DNA of 10,644 nucleotides from JBARCX01 sp049794535 (GCA_049794535.1 JBARCX010000014.1:1-10644); one strand, 5' to 3'; counted from the first letter of the stretch, positions 1 through 6,886 are shown. A program made the numbers and translations. Notes: generated from the sequence alone by a model not told the origin.

Positions 1-1
1 C

Positions 2-244
2 CTGTTCGGCACCGATGCGGTGCCGTCCCCCTACGGCGACGACGTACCGCAACAGCTGTTCGGCGACGAGCTGTACGAGATCTATTACCGTTTTCTGGAA
101 ACCGAAGACGAGTACTTTGACTACGCACCCGCGGTAACGCCGCCACAAGGGCGCTGGTCGATTTACGGGTTGGGGCTATCGGACACCATCCTTCGCAAGA
201 TATACCATGACAATGCAGCTCGACTTCTAAACATTCAGCAGTGA
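2..244 (+). CDS. Amidohydrolase family protein (3' end only)
   Basis: This is the last 80 codons of a gene that begins before the window; reading frame 2 is open from the first base to TGA at 242-244. The visible part starts with LFGTDAVPS. In the amidohydrolase-related TIM-barrel family (Amidohydro_2, PF04909) a G-T/S-D-x-P motif near the C-terminus carries the last metal-binding or catalytic aspartate, here Asp5 of the fragment. The end, LSDTILRKIYHDNAARLL, is the usual C-terminal helix of that family, where the last barrel helix is followed by N-A-x-R-L-L. The family hydrolyses or decarboxylates small carbonyl or lactone substrates in the cytoplasm; the substrate here cannot be told. The next gene, a DeoR-type regulator, starts 10 bases after the stop, so the two are probably co-transcribed and this enzyme likely belongs to a sugar or sugar-lactone catabolic operon. 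Family confident, substrate unknown. Confidence 0.85.
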   Translation: MFGTDAVPSPYGDDVPQQLFGDELYEIYYRFLETEDEYFDYAPAVTPPQGRWSIYGLGLSDTILRKIYHDNAARLLNIQQ

Positions 245-254
245 CCCGCGCCGT

Positions 255-1061
255 ATGAATCAAGCCGTAGTCTCCACACCCTCGCGCCGCCTGCTGGTTG
301 AGGAGCGCCGCCGCCTGATAGTCGACTTTGTGGAGGAAAAGGGACGCGCGACCGTCGAGGAGCTGTCGGCCCACTTCGGCACTTCCAGCGTCACTATCCG
401 CGGTGACCTCGAAGCGCTGGCGCGTAGCGCATCGATTGCCCGCTCGCATGGCGGTGCGTTGCCGATCAACACCTCCCTATCGAACGACACGCCGCTCAAT
501 ATCAAGGAAACGCGTTGCCACGCGCAGAAGCTGCGTATCGGCAAGGCGGCCGCCAAGCTGATCCAGAACGGCGAAACGATCATTCTCGACTCCGGCTCGA
601 CCACCGTGGAAATTGCACGGCAGATCCGCCAGATGAAGTTCGACTCGCTCACCGTCATCACCAATGCGTTGAACATCGCGTTGGAGCTGTCTGGCATGCC
701 CCACATCCGGGTGATGATGCTCGGCGGCCTGTTGCGACAGACCTCTTATTCGCTGGTTGGCCCCTACGCCGAGCAGGCGTTGTCCGCGCTGTCCGCTGAC
801 CGCTTGTTCCTCGGCGTCGACGGCCTCGATCCCGTGGTCGGCGTGACCACACCCGATCCACTGGAAGCCTCGCTCAATGCGCTGATGATCCGCGTATCGC
901 GCGAAACCATCGCCGTACTCGACGCCAGCAAACTTGGCCAGCGCAGCCTGTCCGTGATCACACCGATGGAAAAGCTGCACATGGTGATCACCGACGACAG
1001 CGCGGCGCCCGACATGGTCGAGACGCTGCGCAATGCGGGTGTGAAGGTCTCGCTGGTTTAG
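255..1061 (+). CDS. DeoR-family transcriptional repressor, AgaR-like
   Basis: This 268-residue protein is a normal length for the DeoR family. Residues about 18-70 form the N-terminal winged helix: the recognition helix reads SSVTIRGDLEAL (44-55), against the usual S-x-x-T-I-R-R-D-L-x-x-L, and the wing ends in the family signature HGGAL (65-69). Residues about 90-250 are the DeoR sensor domain that binds a phosphorylated sugar: LDSGSTT (111-117) is the ISOCOT-fold phosphate-binding loop, LFLGVDG is at 184-190, and DASKLGQRSL at 223-232. The stretch GVDGLDPVVGVTTPDPLEAS resembles AgaR of the N-acetylgalactosamine system, so a repressor of amino-sugar or related sugar catabolism is likely; the true effector is inferred only. 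The ATG lies 10 bases after the amidohydrolase stop without a clear Shine-Dalgarno, which suggests translation coupled to the upstream gene. Confidence 0.9.
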   Translation: MNQAVVSTPSRRLLVEERRRLIVDFVEEKGRATVEELSAHFGTSSVTIRGDLEALARSASIARSHGGALPINTSLSNDTPLNIKETRCHAQKLRIGKAAAKLIQNGETIILDSGSTTVEIARQIRQMKFDSLTVITNALNIALELSGMPHIRVMMLGGLLRQTSYSLVGPYAEQALSALSADRLFLGVDGLDPVVGVTTPDPLEASLNALMIRVSRETIAVLDASKLGQRSLSVITPMEKLHMVITDDSAAPDMVETLRNAGVKVSLV

Positions 1062-1082
1062 AGCCAGCCCTTTCAGCTTTTT

Positions 1083-1258
1083 GCTCGTCATTCCAGCGCA
1101 GGCTGGAATCCAGTGGCATCATGGTTTGATTGTCGCGTGATCGTCTACGGACTCAGCTACGGCAAAGTGAAGTTCTCATGGAGCAGCAGGCTTCCATGAG
1201 AAGTCGCTCGATTCAATGGCAAGGCCACTGGATTCCAGCCTACGCTGGAATGACGAGC
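1083..1258. repeat. 176-bp inverted-repeat element (paired REP-like hairpins)
   Basis: Two 35-nt arms, 1083-1117 and 1224-1258, are inverted copies matching at 34 of 35 positions. Each arm carries its own palindrome, ATTCCAGC-4 nt-GCTGGAAT, at 1090-1109 in the left arm. This layout, a short hairpin followed by a fixed tail and paired with an inverted copy, is that of REP doublets/REPINs and of dRS3-like ATTCC...GGAAT repeats common in proteobacteria. Between the arms sits another perfect 10-bp dyad (1173-1182 and 1193-1202). I see no ORF or transposase inside. It fills most of the 214-bp gap between the convergent regulator and methyltransferase genes, so a read-through transcript from either side could fold into one long hairpin. 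Confidence 0.85.
1173..1202. repeat. Internal perfect 10-bp dyad inside the repeat element
   Basis: TTCTCATGGA (1173-1182) is followed after 10 nt by its exact reverse complement TCCATGAGAA (1193-1202). It sits near the middle of the 1083-1258 element, so the whole element could fold as an outer 35-bp stem with this hairpin at its tip. No T-run follows, so it is not an obvious intrinsic terminator. Confidence 0.7.
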
Positions 1259-1275
1259 TAGAGCTGTGCTTGCCC

Positions 1276-1884
1276 TCATCCCAGCAACTGCGCCCGCTCC
1301 AACGCAGCGAAGTGCCGCTCCAGCCGCGGCCCCAGATAGCAATGCGAACCACACGGCATTAAACCCACCTCGTGGAAGGCACGCAGATACCAGGCCGGCG
1401 AACGCGACTGGAAACCCTCACGGTCGCCATCCACGTCATCGCGATTGGTAAATACCTCCAAGAACGCAACGCCCTCCAGCATTTCGCCGATGCCAATCAG
1501 TCCAGCACGGATCTCGGCGGGCTTGAGGTAGTGCAACACATCGGTGCACACGATCAGATCGAAGCGCACATCGAAGCGCAACTCGGCAAGCTGACCGAAC
1601 TTCGCCAGCCCGATATTGCGACTGCGCCCATAACGCGAAACCACGTATTCACTCGCATCCAAACCGCGGTAATGGATATCCGGCCGCAACGCACGTAACG
1701 GTGCACGCCATACACCCTCACCACAGCCCACGTCGAGCACATTGCGTACCGTGCGGCCGAGGTAGTACTCCGCCTGCGCCACCACCATCGCCACCTTGCG
1801 CCGCAGCTCCGCGCCCGACCCCACCGCATGGGTGGGGTCGCGATACCACTTGTCGAAATAGGCGCGATCGTAGGTTTTAGGCAT
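1276..1884 (-). CDS. Class I SAM-dependent methyltransferase
   Basis: A 202-residue protein with a compact Rossmann methyltransferase fold. Motif I, VLDVGCGEG (49-57), is the glycine-rich SAM-binding loop. Asp76 in YRGLDAS (72-78) is the acidic residue expected after strand beta-2 to bind the ribose hydroxyls. FDLIVCTDVLHYL (108-120) is the motif IV region of small-molecule methyltransferases (Methyltransf_11/23/25 type). No extra domain and no signal peptide are seen, so it should be cytoplasmic. The start is supported by GGAG (complement of 1892-1895) about 7 nt upstream. It is a single leftward gene: its neighbour to the left is convergent and the next gene to the right is divergent. Fold and cofactor are certain; the substrate cannot be told. 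Confidence 0.88.
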   Translation of the reverse strand: MPKTYDRAYFDKWYRDPTHAVGSGAELRRKVAMVVAQAEYYLGRTVRNVLDVGCGEGVWRAPLRALRPDIHYRGLDASEYVVSRYGRSRNIGLAKFGQLAELRFDVRFDLIVCTDVLHYLKPAEIRAGLIGIGEMLEGVAFLEVFTNRDDVDGDREGFQSRSPAWYLRAFHEVGLMPCGSHCYLGPRLERHFAALERAQLLG

Positions 1885-1979
1885 GAAATGGCTCCGGCAG
1901 GCCTGTCATGGTAACGCCGTAGCCATGCAAGTCTGAGAATCTTCGCGGTTATCGCTTTAATGTTTTCTTGATTTACGCC

Positions 1980-2015
1980 GGAGCGGCGTCCGCTCCCTCC
2001 CCTGCTTGCAGGGGA
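1980..2015. repeat. Two tandem short hairpins
   Basis: GGAGCGG-CGT-CCGCTCC (1980-1996) is a perfect 7-bp stem with a 3-nt loop. One base later, TCCCCTGC-TT-GCAGGGGA (1998-2015) is a perfect 8-bp stem with a 2-nt loop. They stand in non-coding DNA upstream of the leftward methyltransferase and the rightward DUF1800 operon. No T-run follows on either strand, so they look like a small dispersed repeat or an RNA or nucleoid-protein structure rather than a terminator. Confidence 0.65.
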
Positions 2016-2285
2016 AGGAGAAAGCACGCATAGCTGTGCCTCGACGCACATTAGAAACGTTTTGTGCTCACCGACACATTCAACAAATACCAGCCCTCAT
2101 AGATCAAGCACTTGCACGCTTGCTGCAGCGCACCGACGCAGATACGCGCAGACGACACCCAATGAATCTTTCACATTGAGCACCGGCGATCAGCATGAAT
2201 CGCCGCCCAACATCATCCACGACGGCAATCATGGCGGTCAGCCGAAAGCCCGCCCTTGGCGTTGAAGCCACTAGTGTCCATCTGC

Positions 2286-2290
2286 AGGAG
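2286..2290 (+). promoter_or_regulatory. Ribosome-binding site deciding the first DUF1800 start
   Basis: AGGAG at 2286-2290 stands 10 nt before ATG 2301. An upstream in-frame ATG at 2256 has no such site and would put 15 extra, non-signal-like residues before the signal peptide, so 2301 is chosen. Confidence 0.7.
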
Positions 2291-2300
2291 AGTTCACCGC

Positions 2301-3908
2301 ATGCGCACCACCTTCCACACCTGGTTTGGCGCGCCGCAGCCCATCCGGGCACTTGGCCTGATGCTCATGCTCACGCCGTTGCTGGCGAACGCGAGCGGCA
2401 CGCCCGCACCGGACAACTCCCCGCCGCTCGTCGTCACGGCAAACCGCCCGAATACGCACGGGTTGAGCCACGACGATTTGGCATGGCTACGCAGGGACAG
2501 CTTCGGTCTCGATAGCGCCACCGTCACCCGCTACCACCAGCTGGGCCGTGCCGCCTTTCTCGACGAACAGCTCGCCGGGGCCGACGACACCCTACCGCCC
2601 CAAATCCGCACGCTGATCGACAGCTACAGCGTGATCAACACTCCACTGGCACAACAGGTATCCAATTATCGGGATGCCGAGCAGAAGTACAAAAACACTC
2701 CGGCTGGTGACGCCAAGGACGCCGCGAAGAAAGTCTTTGGTGAGTACCGCCGCGACCTGTATCAGCAAGATGTGCAGGTAGAAATGCTGCACGCGATCTA
2801 CGGTGGTGACCAGCTCAGAGAACAGGTGGTGTGGTTCTGGCTCAACCACTTCAGCATCTACGCCGACAAAGGCCCGGTACGCCTGTTTGCGGCGGACTAC
2901 GAAGAGAACGTGATTCGCCCGCATGCACTGGGCAAGTTCAAGGATCTGGTGATGGCCACGCTGGAAAGCCCGGCGATGCAGATCTATCTCGACAACGCGA
3001 AGAACGTCGCCGGCAAAACCAACGAAAACTACGCGCGTGAATTGATGGAGCTGCACACGCTCGGCGTAGGTTCGGGTTACACCCAGCAAGACGTACAGCA
3101 ACTGGCACTGATTCTTACCGGCGCGGGTGTTGCCGGACCCAACCAGCCGCAGCCCGGCATGTTCGGACGCCAACGACCGGGCGTGGTACGTGATGGCCTG
3201 TTCGTGTTCGCTCCGAAAAAGCATGACTTCAGCGACAAGGTCTTACTCGGCCACACCATCAAAGGTCGCGGCTTCGACGAGATCGAGCAGGCGGTGGACC
3301 TGATTACGCAGCAGCCCGCCTGCGCGCAATTTGTCTCACGCCAACTCGCCGAATACTTCGTCTCTGACAAACCACCGCAAACCCTGGTCGACGCGATGGC
3401 CAGCACCTTCCAACGCACCGATGGCGACATCGCTGCGGTGTTGCGCACCATGTTCATGTCGAAGGAACTCACCGCCAGTTACGGTCATCGATTCCAGGAT
3501 CCCACCCAGTTCCTGGTTGCGTCGATGAAGCTGGCCTACGACAACCAACCGATTGCCAATGCCACGCCGCTGGTGAACTGGCTCAACCAGATGGGCGAGC
3601 CGCTGTATGGCCGCATCACACCTGATGGTTGGCCGCTCGATTCGGCCAGTTGGTCGGGCTCCGGCCAAATGGCCAAGCGCTTCGATGTGGCACGCATTAT
3701 CGGCAGCGGCAAGAACCGCTTGTTCGATGTGGGTGTTGATCCAGATCCGCAGCAGCACACTCCGCCACCGGTGCAGGAGTCGTCGTTGTTCCGCGAAGCC
3801 TTCGAACCACAATTATCGACAGCCACGCGCACGGCGCTGGGCAATGCGGCCTCACCGCTCGAGTGGAATACGTTCCTGTTGTCCTCACCTGATTTCAATT
3901 ACCGCTGA
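2301..3908 (+). CDS. DUF1800 family exported protein, copy 1 (TonB-box-like N-terminus)
   Basis: A 535-residue protein of the DUF1800 family (PF08811), whose biochemical role is unknown. It starts with a Sec signal peptide: basic MRTTFH.., a hydrophobic core IRALGLMLMLTPLL, and probable cleavage after ANA31. Right after it, residues 43-49 read LVVTANR, like the TonB box of BtuB-type receptors. Family landmarks are LAWLRRDSFG near residue 60, WFWLNHF (178-184), RPHALGKFKDL, NENYARELMELHTLG (241-255), YTQQDVQQLALILTG, CAQF..RQLAEYFVSD (from 341) and a C-terminal SSPDFNYR. Residues about 110-165 are charged and helical, possibly coiled coil. A single cysteine (Cys341) means no intramolecular disulfide. 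It is first in an apparent operon, 25 bp before the DUF1501 gene, the partner usually found beside DUF1800. Family certain; function not known. Confidence 0.92.
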   Translation: MRTTFHTWFGAPQPIRALGLMLMLTPLLANASGTPAPDNSPPLVVTANRPNTHGLSHDDLAWLRRDSFGLDSATVTRYHQLGRAAFLDEQLAGADDTLPPQIRTLIDSYSVINTPLAQQVSNYRDAEQKYKNTPAGDAKDAAKKVFGEYRRDLYQQDVQVEMLHAIYGGDQLREQVVWFWLNHFSIYADKGPVRLFAADYEENVIRPHALGKFKDLVMATLESPAMQIYLDNAKNVAGKTNENYARELMELHTLGVGSGYTQQDVQQLALILTGAGVAGPNQPQPGMFGRQRPGVVRDGLFVFAPKKHDFSDKVLLGHTIKGRGFDEIEQAVDLITQQPACAQFVSRQLAEYFVSDKPPQTLVDAMASTFQRTDGDIAAVLRTMFMSKELTASYGHRFQDPTQFLVASMKLAYDNQPIANATPLVNWLNQMGEPLYGRITPDGWPLDSASWSGSGQMAKRFDVARIIGSGKNRLFDVGVDPDPQQHTPPPVQESSLFREAFEPQLSTATRTALGNAASPLEWNTFLLSSPDFNYR

Positions 3909-3933
3909 TTCGACTATCGCCGAGGAATCCACC

Positions 3934-5133
3934 ATGGACCGTCGCCAATTCCTTCTCGCCGCTGGCGCCGCTGCTGCCGCGCCGCTGCTTTCATTCTCCG
4001 GCAAATTGTTCGCCGCCCCCGTCAACTCACCACGCTTCCTGCTGGTGTTCCTGCGTGGCGGTTATGACTGCAATAACCTGCTGGTTCCGTATAGCAGCGA
4101 TTTCTACTATGAGTCGCGCCCAACCCTCGCCATTGCCAAACCCGATGCCGGCAACCCGAATAGCGCGATTGCGCTGGATGCGAACTGGGGCCTCAACCCG
4201 GTACTGCGCGATTCGATCTATCCGCTATGGCAGCGCAAGCAAATCGCCTTCGTGCCGTTCGCCGGCACAGAGGATATGTCGCGCAGCCATTTCGAAACGC
4301 AGGATCATATCGAGCGTGGCGAACCCATCGGGCATGACACCAATTTCCGCTCCGGCTTCCTTGCGCGCTTGTCCAGTCAACTTACTGGCACACCAGCCAT
4401 CGCGTTTACCGACAACCTGCCACTGAGCTTCCAGGGTGCCGGTCGCGATATTCCCAACATCTCATTGAAGAACGATCCCAAGTCGCAGTTCGATGAGCGG
4501 CAGTCGGCGATTCTCACCCAGATGTATAGCCACACCCCGCTCGCCTCCGCCACGGCCGATGGCTTGGCGTTGCCGAAAACCGCATCCATGGATCTGCGCG
4601 ACGAAATGGTGAAAGCCAGCCGCGGCGCACCCAGCGCGCACAACTTTGCTGCTGAAACCCGTCGCATCGCCACACTCATGCGTGACCAGTATCGGCTCGG
4701 CTTCGTCGACATCGGTGGCTGGGATACGCATATCAACCAGGGCAGCATCAACGGTGGCCTGGCCAACAATCTGCGTAACCTCGGCGAAGGCCTGGCCGCC
4801 TATGCCGATGCGCTGGGCGACGAGTGGAACAACACCACCGTTGTGGTGCTCTCCGAATTCGGCCGCACGTTCCGCGAGAACGGCGGCAAGGGCACCGACC
4901 ACGGACACGGCACCGTGCACTGGGTACTCGGCGGCAAGGTCAACGGTGGCCGCATCGCCGGTGAGCAAGTTGCCGTGGCTCAGCAAAACCTGCTGCAGAA
5001 CCGCGACTATCCGGTACTCAACAACTACCGTGACGTGCTCGGCGGCTTGCTCGGAAAAGTCTGGGGCCTGCACGGCAACCAGTTGCAAACGGTATTTCCA
5101 CAGGCGCGGCCAACGGACCTTCGGTTGGTATAA
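3934..5133 (+). CDS. DUF1501 family exported protein (Tat signal, alkaline-phosphatase-like fold)
   Basis: A 399-residue DUF1501 protein (PF07394), placed by Pfam in the alkaline phosphatase/sulfatase-like superfamily. The start follows GAGGAA (3922-3927) by 6 nt. The N-terminus MDRRQFLLAAGAAAAAP is a twin-arginine signal (Arg3-Arg4, x-F-L-L), so it is probably exported folded, as expected for a metalloprotein. Likely metal or active-site residues by family pattern are Asp45 in RGGYDCNN, His119 and Asp124-His125 in SHFETQDH, Asp259, Asp264 and His266 in DIGGWDTH, and Asp322-His323-x-His325 in TDHGHG after SEFGRT (307-312). Many relatives have a small residue where Cys46 stands here. There is no C-x-P-x-R sulfatase motif, so it is not a formylglycine sulfatase. 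It lies between two DUF1800 genes on the same strand. Family and export are well supported; the substrate is unknown. Confidence 0.92.
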   Translation: MDRRQFLLAAGAAAAAPLLSFSGKLFAAPVNSPRFLLVFLRGGYDCNNLLVPYSSDFYYESRPTLAIAKPDAGNPNSAIALDANWGLNPVLRDSIYPLWQRKQIAFVPFAGTEDMSRSHFETQDHIERGEPIGHDTNFRSGFLARLSSQLTGTPAIAFTDNLPLSFQGAGRDIPNISLKNDPKSQFDERQSAILTQMYSHTPLASATADGLALPKTASMDLRDEMVKASRGAPSAHNFAAETRRIATLMRDQYRLGFVDIGGWDTHINQGSINGGLANNLRNLGEGLAAYADALGDEWNNTTVVVLSEFGRTFRENGGKGTDHGHGTVHWVLGGKVNGGRIAGEQVAVAQQNLLQNRDYPVLNNYRDVLGGLLGKVWGLHGNQLQTVFPQARPTDLRLV

Positions 5134-5153
5134 ACCTCTGTAACTGGCATAAC

Positions 5154-5179
5154 CCGCGCGGTGCAGCGACACTGCGCGG
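5154..5179 (+). other. Intercistronic stem-loop between DUF1501 and the second DUF1800 gene
   Basis: CCGCGCGGTG (5154-5163) can pair with CACTGCGCGG (5170-5179) over 10 bp (one G-T) around a 6-nt loop. No T-run follows, so it would not stop transcription by the usual intrinsic mechanism. It sits in the only sizeable gap (77 bp) of the operon and could tune the relative amount or stability of the downstream message. Confidence 0.55.
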
Positions 5180-5210
5180 ATCGCCCTATCTGCCCAATGG
5201 AACGTATCGC

Positions 5211-6788
5211 ATGCGCCCCATGATTGTTGCCGCCCGCTGTTTGACGACGACGCGACCATTGATGACAGGCCCATGGCGGTTGCGCTTGGCGCTGGGGCTG
5301 CTTCTGCTAGCCCCGCTGCTCGCCAGCGCGCATGACAATACGCCCCTAGGCCCGAGCGATATCGCATGGCTACGCCGCGACGGCTTCGGCCTGGATGCCA
5401 CCAGCGTGGCGCAATACCGAAGCCTCGGCCGCGAGCAGCTGTTGAACGCGCAACTCAGCGATCACGTGAGCGGCCAACTGCCGCCTGAAGTCACCACGCT
5501 GCTCAACAGTTTCGAAAGCATCAACACCCCGCCCGCACAACTACTGAGCACGCTGCAAGCCGAGCAGCAGCGCATCAAAGTGATGCCCGATGGGCCGGAC
5601 AAAATTGCAGCGAACAAGGCGCTGCAGACACAAGGCAACCAGATCGGACAAGAGGCACAGCAAGTCGAACTGCTGCAAGCGGTATACGGCCCCAATCAAC
5701 TGAAGGAGCAAGTGGCGTGGTTCTGGCTCAATCACTTCAGCGTGTACCTACCCAAGGGACGTGTTCGCTGGGAACTGACTGATTACATACAGCACACCAT
5801 CCGCCCGCATGCCCTGGGTAAATTCAAAGACCTGCTGATGGCCTCGCTGGAAAGCCCTGCGATGCTGGAGTTTCTCGACAACGCACAGAACGCCAAAGGC
5901 CACGTCAACGAGAACTATGCGCGCGAGCTGATGGAGCTACATACGCTGGGCGTAAATTCGGGCTACACCCAGCAGGACGTGCAACAACTGGCACTGATTC
6001 TCACCGGCGTCGGCATCGCACCAGTGGATGGCAAGCCGGAACACTTCAATCCCAAGTTCGCACCACTGGTGGTGCATAACGGCTTGTTCGAGTTCGACCC
6101 ACAGCGACACGATTTCAGCGACAAGGTCTTGCTTGGTAAAACCATTAAAGGCAGCGGCTTTGATGAGGTGAAACAGGCGGTGGATATCATCGTCAGCCAA
6201 CCCGCCTGCGCGCAATTCATCTCGCGCCAACTGGCCGAATACTTCGTTTCCGATAACCCGCCGCAGGCACTGGTCGCACGCATGGCGCGTACCTTCCGTC
6301 GCAGCGACGGCGATATCGCCAAAGTGTTACGCACCATGTTCGAGTCACGTGATCTGCTGACCGATGCCGGCCACAAATTCAATGACCCCACGCGGTTTGT
6401 GGTGTCATCCGTGCGGCTGGCCTACGAAGGTAAGCCGCTATCCAATGCCCTACCGCTGGTCTATTGGCTCAATCAGCTGGATCAGCCGCCTTTTGGCCGA
6501 ATCACGCCTGATGGTTGGCCGCTCGATGGCGCCAGCTGGACCAGCTCAGGACAGATGGCCAAACGCTTCGAGATCGCTCGCGCCATCGGCACCGGCAACA
6601 ACCAGTTATTCACGCCACCCGGAAGCACGGCACGCGGTGCGGGCTTCCCGATGCTCACAACGCGGCTTTACTACGACGCGATCGAGCCCTACCTTTCCGC
6701 CACAACGCGCGACGCCTTGGCCAAGGCCACATCGCAGCAGGAATGGAACACCTTTCTGCTGTCGTCGCCGGATCTCAACTATCGTTGA
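5211..6788 (+). CDS. DUF1800 family exported protein, copy 2
   Basis: A 525-residue paralogue of the first DUF1800 protein. Landmarks occur in the same order with a constant offset of 8 residues: WFWLNHF 170-176, NENYARELMELH 233-244, CAQF 333-336, C-terminal SSPDLNYR. Over the 97-residue core beginning at WFWLNHF the copies are identical at 74 positions by eye. The signal peptide core is RLALGLLLLAPLLASA. ATG 5211 has GGAA 8 nt upstream; an internal ATG at 5262 gives a more usual short signal peptide but lacks a good ribosome-binding site, so the start is uncertain by 17 residues. The mature N-terminus (HDNTPLGPSD) lacks the TonB-box-like motif of copy 1. The helical segment before WFWLNHF and the loop near residues 270-285 are the most diverged parts. 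It closes the operon, 77 bp after DUF1501. Function unknown. Confidence 0.9.
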   Translation: MRPMIVAARCLTTTRPLMTGPWRLRLALGLLLLAPLLASAHDNTPLGPSDIAWLRRDGFGLDATSVAQYRSLGREQLLNAQLSDHVSGQLPPEVTTLLNSFESINTPPAQLLSTLQAEQQRIKVMPDGPDKIAANKALQTQGNQIGQEAQQVELLQAVYGPNQLKEQVAWFWLNHFSVYLPKGRVRWELTDYIQHTIRPHALGKFKDLLMASLESPAMLEFLDNAQNAKGHVNENYARELMELHTLGVNSGYTQQDVQQLALILTGVGIAPVDGKPEHFNPKFAPLVVHNGLFEFDPQRHDFSDKVLLGKTIKGSGFDEVKQAVDIIVSQPACAQFISRQLAEYFVSDNPPQALVARMARTFRRSDGDIAKVLRTMFESRDLLTDAGHKFNDPTRFVVSSVRLAYEGKPLSNALPLVYWLNQLDQPPFGRITPDGWPLDGASWTSSGQMAKRFEIARAIGTGNNQLFTPPGSTARGAGFPMLTTRLYYDAIEPYLSATTRDALAKATSQQEWNTFLLSSPDLNYR

Positions 6789-6804
6789 TCATCACGCCCA
6801 ACAG

Positions 6805-6886
6805 GTAGGTTGGCGATGAGCACAGCGAATCCCAACATCGGTGCGGTCGTTCGCGTTGGGATTCGCTACGCTCATCACCAACCTAC
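6805..6886. repeat. Inverted pair of GTAGGTTGG-type palindromic repeats
   Basis: Two 32-nt arms (6805-6836 and 6855-6886), inverted and matching at 29 of 32 positions, are separated by 18 nt. Each arm is itself an imperfect hairpin (GTTGG...CCAAC), typical of the dispersed GTAGGTTGGG...CCCAAC repeats seen in many proteobacterial genomes. It fills most of the 94 bp between the second DUF1800 gene and the convergent DUF1579-like gene, whose TAG stop (complement of 6883-6885) lies inside the right arm. The stem could act as a bidirectional 3' end or mRNA-protecting structure; no T-run is present. Confidence 0.85.

Larger units (their letters stand above)
1885..2300. other. Non-coding divergent intergenic region (416 bp)
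   Basis: This gap separates the leftward methyltransferase from the rightward DUF1800 operon, so promoters of both must lie here. Apart from the tandem hairpins at 1980-2015 I see no convincing sigma-70 -35/-10 pair, and no RNA gene. Short open frames cross it on both strands, but none has a ribosome-binding site or a recognisable protein. Confidence 0.5.

Noticed and set aside
1062..1082. T-rich stretch just after the DeoR gene as an intrinsic terminator
   Set aside because: There is a short T-run but no stable GC-rich stem immediately before it; the following inverted repeat is the only strong structure.
2256..2300. Upstream in-frame ATG giving a 550-residue first DUF1800 protein
   Set aside because: No ribosome-binding site precedes it, and it would bury the signal peptide behind 15 extra residues. 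ATG 2301 has AGGAG upstream.
2104..2352. Minus-strand open frame with a faint transposase-like stretch (AVVDDVGRRFMLIAGAQ)
   Set aside because: The resemblance to DDE transposase segments covers only a few residues, there are no terminal repeats or catalytic motifs, and it overlaps the ribosome-binding site and signal peptide of the DUF1800 gene.
4066..4071. Cys46 of DUF1501 as a sulfatase-type formylglycine nucleophile
   Set aside because: The surrounding residues do not form C-x-P-x-R or a related sulfatase signature, and the cysteine directly follows the presumed metal-binding Asp45.
4462..5367. Long minus-strand open frame (301 codons) opposite DUF1501
   Set aside because: It lies antisense to a well-supported gene in high-GC DNA, has no recognisable domain and no ribosome-binding site, and is best explained by codon bias of the sense strand.
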